This document shows positions 34,540-42,656 of a stretch of DNA of 62,683 nucleotides, in pieces. Position 1 is the stretch's first letter, and each line of letters begins with the position of its first letter. The stretch lies in the NCBI GenBank assembly GCA_050331475.1, contig JBHJGU010000124.1, forward strand, positions 1 through 62,683. Direction: 5' to 3'. The position numbers and the translations under genes are program-made. The stretch is from JBHJGU01 sp050331475 (lineage in GTDB: Bacteria; Pseudomonadota; Alphaproteobacteria; Caulobacterales; Maricaulaceae). Under the pieces are notes generated by a model. That model ran no database searches, had not been told where the DNA came from, and was given only the letters and a program-made list of their open reading frames with translations.

Positions 34540-35982
34540 ATGCCGACAGACGATCGTTCCGACCAGGCCCAGCCCGAAACCCGCGCCGAACCCAACCCGG
34601 AGACCAGCGACGTCTTTACTGACGGGTTGAGCGGGACGGTTGACCCCCATTGGGTCACCACCGTGATTGGCGCAATTGGTGATCGGGATCGTCCGCTCTT
34701 GCGCAGCTTGCTCGCCGACCGCCATCCCGCCGACGTCGCGGACTTGATCGAGGAATTGTCCGAGGAGCGCATCCGGCTCGCGGTCAATCTCGCGCCGGAT
34801 ATGTTCACCGGCGAGGTCCTGGCCGAGCTCGACGGCGAGGTGTGCGCCATCGTTATTGCGCAGCTTGATGCTAAGCGGCTCGCCCAAGCCACCCGCGAGC
34901 TCGACTCCGACGACGCCACTTACGTGCTCGAAAGCTTAGACGAGACGATGCGGGCGGCCGTGCTTGAACAACTCCCCGCGCGCGATCGGGTCGCCGTAGA
35001 ACAAGGGCTGGCGTGCGACGCGGAGACCGCGGGGCGGCTGTTACAGCGCGAGTTCATCGCGGGTGCGCAGTTTTGGACCGTCGGCGACATGATTGACTTC
35101 TTGCGCGCGGCCAAAGACGACGACCTGCCCGATTTGTTTTTTGAGATTTATGTGGTCGACGAGGCGTTCCGTCCGGTGGGCGCCGTCCCCGTGTCCGCCT
35201 TGGTGCGTTCGAGCCGCGACACCCGCTTGGAAAGCTTGATGAGCCCGCCTCAGGTGCTGATCCGTCCGGAAATGGACCAGGAGGACGCAGCCTATTTCTT
35301 CCAGAAATACCACTTGCCCGCCGCTCCCGTGGTGGATGACGCGGGACGGCTGACCGGTGTTCTGACGATCGATGATATGCTTGATGTCGTACGCGACGAG
35401 GGCGGGGAGGATTTGCTCGCCCTCGCCAATGTGGGCGAGGCGCGGGCGAAAGACACCGTCGCGCGATCCGTCCGCGCGCGCGCGCCCTGGCTGTTCGTTA
35501 ATCTGGGCACCGCGATTTGCGCGTCGATCGTGATCGCCTTGTTTGCCGAAACCATTGAGCGCGCGGTGTCTCTGGCGATCTTGATGCCGATCGTCGCCGC
35601 GCTGGGCGGCAATGCCGGCGCGCAAGCGCTCGCGGTGGCGGTGCGTGCGCTCGCCGCGCGAGAGCTCTCCGATCAAACCGCCGGACGAGCGGTGTTCCGA
35701 GAAGCCGCAACCGGGCTGATCAATGGGGTGATGCTCGCGGGCGCGCTCTCGGTGATCGCGTGGGTGTGGTTCGATGACGAACGCATCGCCGGGGTGATTG
35801 CGGCGGCCATGGTGATCAATCTCTTCGTGGCGGGTTTGGCGGGCGTGCTTGTGCCGCTAGGCCTCAAGAAAGCCGGAGCGGATCCGGCCGTGGCCTCCTC
35901 GGTTTTTGTTTTGACCGCGACCGATATGACCGGTTTCTTTGTCTTTCTCGGTTTGGCGCGCCTGGCGCTAGGGGCCGGCTAG
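34540..35982 (+). CDS. mgtE: Magnesium transporter MgtE
   Basis: Mg2+ channel, 480 residues. The N-terminal superhelical domain (about 35-160) has ADRHPADVADLIEELSEERIRLAVNL; two CBS domains follow (about 170-285), including SLMSPPQVLIRPEMDQEDAAYFFQKYHLPAAPVVDD; the C-terminal membrane domain (about 310-480) has five helices with the pore segment LPIVAALGGNAGAQALAVAVRAL-like region at about residues 350-372. All domains are present. The ribosome site is GGGGAGGAG. Confidence 0.95.
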   Translation: MPTDDRSDQAQPETRAEPNPETSDVFTDGLSGTVDPHWVTTVIGAIGDRDRPLLRSLLADRHPADVADLIEELSEERIRLAVNLAPDMFTGEVLAELDGEVCAIVIAQLDAKRLAQATRELDSDDATYVLESLDETMRAAVLEQLPARDRVAVEQGLACDAETAGRLLQREFIAGAQFWTVGDMIDFLRAAKDDDLPDLFFEIYVVDEAFRPVGAVPVSALVRSSRDTRLESLMSPPQVLIRPEMDQEDAAYFFQKYHLPAAPVVDDAGRLTGVLTIDDMLDVVRDEGGEDLLALANVGEARAKDTVARSVRARAPWLFVNLGTAICASIVIALFAETIERAVSLAILMPIVAALGGNAGAQALAVAVRALAARELSDQTAGRAVFREAATGLINGVMLAGALSVIAWVWFDDERIAGVIAAAMVINLFVAGLAGVLVPLGLKKAGADPAVASSVFVLTATDMTGFFVFLGLARLALGAG

Positions 35983-36023
35983 ACCGGTTCGGCGCCCGGC
36001 TTGCGTGACGAAGGGCAACCACG

Positions 36024-37421
36024 ATGCAGGCATCCCGAAACGAGACAGCCATGACGCCACGCCTCACGATTTCGCGCGACGGACTCGCGTTTATCAAAGG
36101 GTTTGAAGGCTTGCGCCGAAAAGCCGCCCGGCTCGCCGACGGTCGTTATGTGGTGGGCTATGGGCACACCCGACACGCGCGTGCGGACCTTGAAGTCAGC
36201 GAGAAAGAAGCCGAAGGGCTTCTGATCTACGATCTCGCGCCGATCCAAGACTTGATCAATGACGCGATCTACGCGCCGCTGAACGTCCACCAATTCGACG
36301 CGTTGTGTTCGCTCGCCCTGAATATCGGGGCGGACAACTTCCTCCAATGCGAAGTGCTGTCGCGTTTGAACGAAGGCCGTCCGATCGAAGCCGCCGCGGC
36401 CTTTGATGTTTGGCGCCGGGCGCGCTTGGGCGACCGTGAAATCATCGTCGACGGGTTGGTGCGTCGGCGCGCTGCGGAACGGGCCTTGTTCCTGCGGCCG
36501 GTTGACGGGCCGATCGCCGCGCCGACCCCGGAATTGCCGCCCCGGCGGGATGAATTGGCCACCGATCTGTTGATCCGGGAAGCCGCCTTGCATGTGCCCA
36601 TCGATCTCAACGCGGCATCGAACACCCTGGGTGAGCCGGAACCGGTGGAGCCACCCCAAGGCGCGTCCCTGATCGCGTCGAACCGTCCCCTCAACGTGGC
36701 CGCCGCCCAAGTGAGCGAGCGCTTGGCGAAAATCGGCGCGGAGGCGTTAGAAGCCGCCGAAAGCCTGGACGACGCGGCCAATGATCGGTCCGAGGACGTT
36801 AGCGTAGAGACCGAGGATACGCCGGACGCCGCGCCGGATGTGGTGCCCGAAGCCCCCTCCGAAGCGCTCTCTGAAGCCCCCTCCGAAGCCTTCGCAGAAT
36901 CGGGTTTGTCTGAGACCGAGGACACTGTGGTCGAGGCCGCCGATGACGACGCTGCGGCGGGCGACGCTGTGGCGGCGGCCGATGACGCGGGCGAACTGGC
37001 GGACGAGGACGCGTCTCAGCCGGGAGCGGAGACCGAACCGCCCCCGGTGACGCGGCCGATCCAAGTGGTGTTCGACCCCCCAGCGGAGGAGGCGACCGCC
37101 TCCATGACGGGGGAGGACGACCTGGAGGCCGCGCCCCTGGGCGCGCGCGCGACCCTAATCACCTGGTTAACGATATTCATCGCCGGATTAGGCGGGCTGG
37201 GCGTGGGCGTATGGACGACGCGCGCGATGTGGACTGACGGGCAGGGGGCGCAAACCTGGCTCGATTGGGTGTCGGGACCGGGCTTAATCATCCTGTGCAT
37301 TCTGGTGGTCGCGGTGGCCGGGTATATCGTGTTCACTCAGTCTGGCGGCGACGCAGATGGTGCGCCCGCGGAACCTGAAACCGATCTGACCGAGGAAGCC
37401 GAGCGGGCCGAGCCGCGCTAA
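36024..37421 (+). CDS. spmX: Cell-polarity factor SpmX (muramidase-like domain, acidic linker, two TM segments)
   Basis: 465 residues with the exact architecture of Caulobacter SpmX, which marks the old pole and activates the kinase DivJ. Residues 11-160 are a phage-type lysozyme (GH24) domain: SRDGLAFIKGFEGLRRKA with Glu28 at the catalytic position, YVVGYGHTRHAR, and the C-terminal IIVDGLVRRRAAERALFL. The lysozyme Asp and Thr of the D-x5-T-I-GYGH motif are replaced (Leu and Val), so hydrolysis is doubtful. Residues 160-370 are a Pro/acidic disordered linker, with TM helices at about 376-397 and 419-439 and an acidic tail. ATG 36024 is used; ATG 36051 is possible. Caulobacter experience says the muramidase domain localises the protein; that is family knowledge. 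Confidence 0.85.
   Translation: MQASRNETAMTPRLTISRDGLAFIKGFEGLRRKAARLADGRYVVGYGHTRHARADLEVSEKEAEGLLIYDLAPIQDLINDAIYAPLNVHQFDALCSLALNIGADNFLQCEVLSRLNEGRPIEAAAAFDVWRRARLGDREIIVDGLVRRRAAERALFLRPVDGPIAAPTPELPPRRDELATDLLIREAALHVPIDLNAASNTLGEPEPVEPPQGASLIASNRPLNVAAAQVSERLAKIGAEALEAAESLDDAANDRSEDVSVETEDTPDAAPDVVPEAPSEALSEAPSEAFAESGLSETEDTVVEAADDDAAAGDAVAAADDAGELADEDASQPGAETEPPPVTRPIQVVFDPPAEEATASMTGEDDLEAAPLGARATLITWLTIFIAGLGGLGVGVWTTRAMWTDGQGAQTWLDWVSGPGLIILCILVVAVAGYIVFTQSGGDADGAPAEPETDLTEEAERAEPR
36849..36889 (+). repeat. 24-base-period direct repeat in the spmX acidic linker
   Basis: A 17-base unit occurs at 36849-36865 and again at 36873-36889, encoding EAPSEA twice in the disordered region. 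Confidence 0.75.
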
Positions 37422-37495
37422 GCGCGCTCGCCGCCCTGGCGATCGGCTCTACGAGCGCGTAGGGTCGTGAGGATCCAAAATCAGAGAGCGGCCCC

Positions 37496-38668
37496 TTGAT
37501 CGCGAACGCTTACCGGACCCTGAATTTCGCCCTTGGCGACACCGCCGAAATGATCCGCGACACCGTACGCGACTTTGCCCAGGCGGAGCTGGCGCCGATC
37601 GCCGGCGAGATCGATCAAAAAGACGAATTTCCCCGCCATCTCTGGCCGAAATTCGGTGAGCTTGGCCTTCTAGGCATTACGGTCGAGGAAGATTGGGGCG
37701 GCGCGGGGCTGGGCTATCTCGAGCATTGCATCGCCATGGAGGAGATCTCGCGGGCCTCGGGCTCGGTGGGGCTGTCCTACGGCGCACACTCCAACCTTTG
37801 CGTCAACCAGCTCCGCCGCTGGGGCACGGACGCGCAGAAGCGACGCTACCTTGAACCCTTGATCACGGGCGAGCATCTGGGCGCGCTCGCCATGTCCGAA
37901 CCCGGCGCGGGCTCGGATGTGGTGTCGATGCGGTTGCGCGCGGACAAGCACGGTGATCGGTACATCCTGAACGGCTCGAAAATGTGGATCACCAACGGAC
38001 CCACGGCCGAGACACTGATCGTCTACGCCAAGACGGACCCCGAAGCCGCCAGCCGCGGCATCACCGCCTTCATTATCGAGAAGGGTTTTAAAGGCTTCTC
38101 GATCGCGCAAAAGCTCGACAAGCTGGGCATGCGCGGCTCGGAAACCGGTGAGCTGGTGTTCGAAGACTGCGAAGTGCCCGAGGAGAACGTCATGGGCCCG
38201 GTCAATGGCGGGGTCGGCGTGCTGATGTCCGGGCTTGACTATGAGCGCGCGGTGCTCGCCTCCGGCCCGGTGGGGTTGATGCAGGCGGCCATGGACGCGG
38301 TGCTGCCCTATCTCCATGAGCGTAAGCAGTTCGGCAAACCGATCGGCGAATTCCAGCTGATGCACGGCAAGCTGGCGGATATGTATGTCACCCTGTCGAC
38401 CACACGCGCTTATGTCTACGCCGTCGCCCAGGCGTGCGATCGGGGCGAAACGACCCGGAAAGACGCCGCCGGCGCGATCCTTTATGCGGCGGAGAAGGCC
38501 ACTTGGATGGCGCTGGAGGCGATCCAGGTCCTGGGCGGAAACGGCTATATCAACGAATACCCCACGGGCCGCTTGCTTCGCGACGCGAAGTTGTATGAAA
38601 TTGGGGCCGGCACTTCGGAGATCCGTCGCTGGCTGATCGGCCGGGAGCTGTTTGAGGAGACGGCTTAA
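37496..38668 (+). CDS. ivd: Isovaleryl-CoA dehydrogenase
   Basis: FAD enzyme of leucine breakdown, isovaleryl-CoA to 3-methylcrotonyl-CoA. 390 residues; the start is TTG at 37496, chosen because MIANAYRTLNFALG matches the expected family N-terminus. Family marks: SEPGAGSDVVSMRLRA near residue 132, KMWITNGP, and FGKPIGEFQLMHGKLADMY. The catalytic base is placed as in isovaleryl enzymes, Glu in LDYERAVLASGPVG near residue 250, while the other position reads IGAGTSEIRR with Gly instead of Glu. The other leucine genes (mccB, hydratase, mccA) lie 10 to 20 kb downstream. Confidence 0.93.
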   Translation: MIANAYRTLNFALGDTAEMIRDTVRDFAQAELAPIAGEIDQKDEFPRHLWPKFGELGLLGITVEEDWGGAGLGYLEHCIAMEEISRASGSVGLSYGAHSNLCVNQLRRWGTDAQKRRYLEPLITGEHLGALAMSEPGAGSDVVSMRLRADKHGDRYILNGSKMWITNGPTAETLIVYAKTDPEAASRGITAFIIEKGFKGFSIAQKLDKLGMRGSETGELVFEDCEVPEENVMGPVNGGVGVLMSGLDYERAVLASGPVGLMQAAMDAVLPYLHERKQFGKPIGEFQLMHGKLADMYVTLSTTRAYVYAVAQACDRGETTRKDAAGAILYAAEKATWMALEAIQVLGGNGYINEYPTGRLLRDAKLYEIGAGTSEIRRWLIGRELFEETA

Positions 38669-38681
38669 CGCCTCCCATGCC

Positions 38682-39290
38682 TTACCAAAACAGGTTGAAG
38701 ATCAGTGCCGGCGCTTTAGCCTCGGCGTCCCACACCCAGCATTGGGCGTAATGAGTTTCCGGCACGAGGCAGGCGACTGGCTGATCGTTCGATCGCAAAG
38801 CTTCCCATCGGGCGGCGTCTTTGGTGAACGCGGGCTCGACCTCCGCCCACTGGCCGCCGAACTCAAAGCCGTTCAGCCCGAGATCGGCGTGAGGGGGCAG
38901 CTCGGCGCCCGCATGTAGGACCGGCGAGGATTTCTCTGCATAAAGCGCGCGCACGTCGTCGGCGCTTGGCGCCGGCGCGTCGGGTCCATCGTCGTAGAGA
39001 AAGAGCGGCCCTTCCCAGAGCACGAACCGACCGGCGTCGGTCAGCACTGCGAATTCGGCCCGTGTCGTGCTCCGGTTCGCACACGGGCCCGGGTCGGCGA
39101 TCATGGTTTCGAACCGGTCCTCAGCGTCTGCTTGCGTGAAGGCCCCCCTATGGGTGAACCGCAGATCGCAGGCGGACGGCCCTGGGAGGGTGGCCAGCGG
39201 TCCCGGCTCGATTTCGATTGCGGTCGGGGCCGCGGCGTCGCAGCCTAGAAGGCTGAGACCCAGCGCGAGGGCCAACACGCGATCAATCAT
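38682..39290 (-). CDS. Lipoprotein of unknown function
   Basis: 202 residues from the ATG at 39290, preceded by GGAG at the right distance; an ATG at 39302 is also in frame. Signal MIDRVLALALGLSLLGC ends in a clear lipobox LLGC. The mature part has five further cysteines, including PSACDLRFTH and a pair near the C-terminus (CLVPETHYAQCWVWD), so periplasmic disulfides are likely. No domain recognised. Convergent with ivd, 13 bases between stops. Confidence 0.75.
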   Translation of the reverse strand: MIDRVLALALGLSLLGCDAAAPTAIEIEPGPLATLPGPSACDLRFTHRGAFTQADAEDRFETMIADPGPCANRSTTRAEFAVLTDAGRFVLWEGPLFLYDDGPDAPAPSADDVRALYAEKSSPVLHAGAELPPHADLGLNGFEFGGQWAEVEPAFTKDAARWEALRSNDQPVACLVPETHYAQCWVWDAEAKAPALIFNLFW

Positions 39291-39378
39291 ACGGCGCTCC
39301 ATTAGACGCGCTTGACGGCGCGTCAGCCCTGGGCCGACATCGCACACTGACCAGAGACAAGCCAAGGGGCGTGATCCA

Positions 39379-40410
39379 TTGAAACACCGACTGAGCCCGC
39401 GCGCCTGCGGATCAGCGTTCATTGCGTTGGCTTGGGGGCTTGGTGCGGCGGCCGCCCAAGAGGCCCCGTTGCGCCTAGACGTCCCCGTAGCCTGCACGCT
39501 GGGCGAGGACTGCTTGGTGCAAAACTATCTCGACCATGATCCCGGGCCGGGGCGCGCGGACTTCGCTTGCGGCCTTCTGAGCTATGACGGCCATGACGGG
39601 ACCGACATTCGCACGCTGACCCTGGCGCAAATGCGCGAGGGCGTGGCCGTCTTGGCGGCTGCGCCTGGACGAGTGATCGCGGTGCGCGACGGCGAGCCGG
39701 ACGTCAATGTCAACGTCATCGGTCGCGACGCGGTGGCGGGCAAAGAAGCGGGCAACGCCGTGCGGATCGCCCATGGCGACGGCTGGGAGACCCAATACAG
39801 CCATTTGCGGGAGGGCTCGGTGCGTGTGCGTCCGGGCGAGGTGGTTCAGGCCGGACAAGTCATCGGTCAGATCGGTCTGTCTGGCTTCACGGAGTTCCCG
39901 CATCTGGAGTTCGCGGTGCGCAGAGACGGCGACCACATTGACCCGTTTGTGGGCTTGGTCGAGGACTTTGCCTGCGGCGGGGAGCGGTCGCCTTTGTGGA
40001 CGCCCACCGCCGACGCGGCGCTCGCTTACCGACCCACAGGCCTGCTCCAAGCCGGGTTCGCGGACCAAGCCCCTGACCGTGCGGCCGCCGCGCGAGGCCA
40101 GTATGACGGGATCGCGCTCGCCGCCGATCGGCCCATCGTTCTATGGTACGAGGCGATGGGGGTGAAAGCGGGCGACCGCCAACGGCTTCGATTATCGGGG
40201 CCGCAAGGCGCAATCCTCGATGCGGACACGGTTTTGGAGGCGGACAAGGTCGTCTGGTTCGCGTTTGGCGGTCGACGCGCGCCCGAGGGCGGTTGGCCGG
40301 CGGGAACGTACCGCGCGGACATCACGCTGAGCCGAGATGGGGCCATTCTGTTCGCCGCCGAACAGCAAGCGGATGTTCCCGCGACTGAGAGGCGGATCCC
40401 AGGTGACTGA
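39379..40410 (+). CDS. M23-family metallopeptidase (LytM-like), secreted
   Basis: 343 residues from a TTG start at 39379, giving a signal peptide (GSAFIALAWGLGAAAAQ). The peptidase domain at about 60-200 has the M23 zinc motifs: GHDGTDI (HxxxD), HGDGWETQYSHL and HLEFAV (HxH). It should cut or bind peptidoglycan cross-bridges in the periplasm. The C-terminal 140 residues form an extra strand-rich domain (IVLWYEAMGVKAGDRQRLRLSGPQGA) of unknown role. The stop overlaps the start of a decayed acetyltransferase gene. Confidence 0.88.
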   Translation: MKHRLSPRACGSAFIALAWGLGAAAAQEAPLRLDVPVACTLGEDCLVQNYLDHDPGPGRADFACGLLSYDGHDGTDIRTLTLAQMREGVAVLAAAPGRVIAVRDGEPDVNVNVIGRDAVAGKEAGNAVRIAHGDGWETQYSHLREGSVRVRPGEVVQAGQVIGQIGLSGFTEFPHLEFAVRRDGDHIDPFVGLVEDFACGGERSPLWTPTADAALAYRPTGLLQAGFADQAPDRAAAARGQYDGIALAADRPIVLWYEAMGVKAGDRQRLRLSGPQGAILDADTVLEADKVVWFAFGGRRAPEGGWPAGTYRADITLSRDGAILFAAEQQADVPATERRIPGD

Positions 40411-40838
40411 GGTCCGTCGACTCGCCGGAGACGACGCCGTCCCAGCCGCCGAGGCGCTAAGTGAGCTGATTGCTTAGATGGAGCCCGATTGGCGCATTGA
40501 TCGCCCGGCCGACCCGAACGGGCTCTCTATAACGCTCGCCGATGACAGCGTTGTCTTGATTGTGGCCTTCGACAATGATCGCCCGGTGGGCTTCGTCTCC
40601 GGCTATGAAGTGCGCGCGATCACCGCGCGGGAGCGCTTGGTGTGGTTCTACGACATCGCCGTCATCCCCCAGGCGCGACGTCGCGGCGTCGGCGGCGGTT
40701 CGCGCGCGCTTTCCCCAAGCGCTGATTTGGAGCGGCATGGATGCGGGCGCGCCGATGGGGCCGAAAAATCCGCGCTCGACAAGCTTGTCGCCGGAAGAAG
40801 AGGCGGCTCGCATGGCGTTGCGTGGCCTAACCCCTTAA
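40403..40838 (+). pseudogene. Broken GNAT acetyltransferase gene
   Basis: From a GTG overlapping the M23 stop the frame reads VRRLAGDDAVPAAEALSELI then an in-frame TAG at 40475-40477, then continues in the same frame with VVLIVAFDNDRPVGFVSGYEV and WFYDIAVIPQARRRGVG, the strand and acetyl-CoA loop of a GNAT domain (AAC(3)-I-like). Shortly after 40690 the plausible frame moves by one base and runs on to 40838. The acetyl-CoA motif is therefore interrupted by one stop and one shift and the C-terminal part looks replaced. Probably not functional. Confidence 0.65.
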
Positions 40839-41333
40839 TGTCGCCAAGGGAGTGGGCCGGTGATCAGTGTCGCCGTGCAGGCCGAGTGATTTTCGTGAGC
40901 GCGGTTTTCGACAGAGATACTGAAGGTGCGCCGGATCGCGGAGCCATCCACGCCTTGGGTCGAGGCGTTTCACTGGAGCGTTTTGAGCGCCGCGGATTGG
41001 AACCCTTCGACCGGGATCTGTTCCGATCGGCTGACGCGTCTCTCGTGCCGCAGGACGTCGCCACGGACCAGTAAAAGCAGAACGTTTTTTTGAAGAGACC
41101 GAAAAACCGAAAGTTCGTGGACGACAGCACGTCGATCGATTATTCACCGTCTTTATAGAGTTCAGCTAAATTGCTTATAGTGAGTTTATTTCCAATAAAT
41201 TCACCCGGCGTCAGATCAATTTGGGGTGACAACATCGCGTATTGCTTGTCGATGGTGCAGTTTTCTGGTTTTATGATGCGGTAGATTAGTGTGCGGGTCC
41301 GTCGGAAAAATAAGCGAAAAAGGGAGTAGATTC
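40839..41333. other. 495-base stretch without an intact gene; possible gene remnant on the minus strand
   Basis: Both strands carry only weak frames in 40839-41090. From 41140 to about 41285 on the minus strand there is a short coherent frame ending in LTPGEFIGNKLTISNLAELYKDGE and TAA (41140-41142), without a start codon at a sensible place; its Lys/Glu/Ile-rich usage differs from the shadows around it. DNA from 41080 to 41330 is AT-richer than average. The last 40 bases before 41334 contain the ribosome site and likely promoter of the next gene. Confidence 0.5.
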
Positions 41334-42629
41334 ATGTTGATGAGACTAGCTGCGCTGACCGCATATGTTGCGATTTGTTCTGGCGGGCCGGCATGGGCGC
41401 AGGAAGCCTCGCAGGATTTGGAAATTCGTATCACGCCGCGTCCGCAGAGCGCGGAGGAAGCTCTGGAGACCTATTTAGACGAGGGCGCTTACGACGCCGA
41501 GCGCGATTTGGTGCTTTCGATTGACGCCGCGTCGGACGCTTATTTGCGTGATGATCTCTCAGCCGCCTCTTCGGTGTTGCAGAAGGCGGTCCGGCGCGCC
41601 GAGCGCGCCAACGCCCCGCCCGAAGTCCTCGCGCAACTTTATGACGGGCTCGGCAATATCGAGTTTCGCCGCGGCAAAGTCAGACGAGCGCTGTCGACGC
41701 GGAAGAAGGCCGTTTCCGAGGCGAAACAGGCCTTCGGGGCCGGCGATATTCGCGTCGTCGCGCTTCAGGCCAATCTGGCCCAGGTCTATCTCTTGAATTC
41801 GCTGGAACGTCTCGGTTCCGCCTACCAGTTCGAGGCGCTCCAAAACGTAAAAGAAGCCCTTAAGGACGCCCGCAAGCGTTATGGCGACGCGCATTCAACG
41901 ACGGTTGCGGCGGCGGTCAATAAGGCCACCGTCGATTACGCGTTCGGTCGAAGGGACGATGCGTTTGAGCTTCTGAATTCCTTTTTGAGCAACCCAGATG
42001 TTTCAGGGCAGGATAAAGCGTTGGTGCTTGTCGGCCTAGCTCGGCTTGAACAACGCGATGACAATGTCGACGCTGGGAACGATATTTTCGAGCAGATCAT
42101 AAATCTCAATTTCGAGAGTGACTCGGTTATTCCTTTGTCGGCTCTCAATGCGGAGGAGGTGATAGACGAACCGTCGCGCGGGCGCGGCAAGGTTACGAAC
42201 GACGCATCCGCGATCGTTGGCGTCGACACCAGTGGTGACATCGCAGGGGCCACGGGCGCTTTCGCGTTATCGCCCGATCGCCGAGTTTTCGCGTCTCAAT
42301 TGGCGGGAAAGTCGGTAGATATGCAGTATTGCGTCGGGCCTGACGGGCGAGCCTTCGACATTGGGCCGGTCAGCGTCGATGCGCCCGAAAAGCTCGTTGA
42401 AAATGCGCGCGCGGCGCTCGAAAAGCGCCGTTTCTATCCCGTAACCATCGAAGGTCAACGGCCAGCGTGTTCCAAGGAGATCACGCGATTCACGGTGGAG
42501 GCGGAGACGGTTAGGAACATACACTCCCGCATTAGGGTCAAATCCGACAATAGCTATCTCGCCACCGACAGCGTTGCGACCGGGGACGGTGTCGTGAGCC
42601 GGTTCTGGCAGGACGGTAGTGCGGGCTAG
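41334..42629 (+). CDS. Secreted TPR-like protein with TonB-C-like end
   Basis: 431 residues from ATG 41334 (AGGGAG ribosome site); signal MLMRLAALTAYVAICSGGPAWA. Residues 60-250 are helical pairs with TPR character (LYDGLGNIEFRRGKVRRALSTRKKAVSEAKQAFG and later VVALQANLAQVYLLN). The C-terminal part, MQYCVGPDGRAFDIGPVSVDAPEKLVENARAALEKRRFYP, follows the TonB C-terminal pattern (variable strand, residue pair, ALxxxRFxP). Similar architectures occur in Hyphomonadaceae periplasmic proteins; the role is unknown. No TonB N-terminal membrane anchor is present. Confidence 0.75.
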   Translation: MLMRLAALTAYVAICSGGPAWAQEASQDLEIRITPRPQSAEEALETYLDEGAYDAERDLVLSIDAASDAYLRDDLSAASSVLQKAVRRAERANAPPEVLAQLYDGLGNIEFRRGKVRRALSTRKKAVSEAKQAFGAGDIRVVALQANLAQVYLLNSLERLGSAYQFEALQNVKEALKDARKRYGDAHSTTVAAAVNKATVDYAFGRRDDAFELLNSFLSNPDVSGQDKALVLVGLARLEQRDDNVDAGNDIFEQIINLNFESDSVIPLSALNAEEVIDEPSRGRGKVTNDASAIVGVDTSGDIAGATGAFALSPDRRVFASQLAGKSVDMQYCVGPDGRAFDIGPVSVDAPEKLVENARAALEKRRFYPVTIEGQRPACSKEITRFTVEAETVRNIHSRIRVKSDNSYLATDSVATGDGVVSRFWQDGSAG

Positions 42630-42656
42630 CGGACCGCTTTGCTGGGCGGCGCTGGT

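Noticed and set aside
36849..36889. Short direct repeats resembling a CRISPR unit
   Set aside because: Only two 17-base copies, inside an open reading frame and coding for EAPSEA; no spacers or cas genes.
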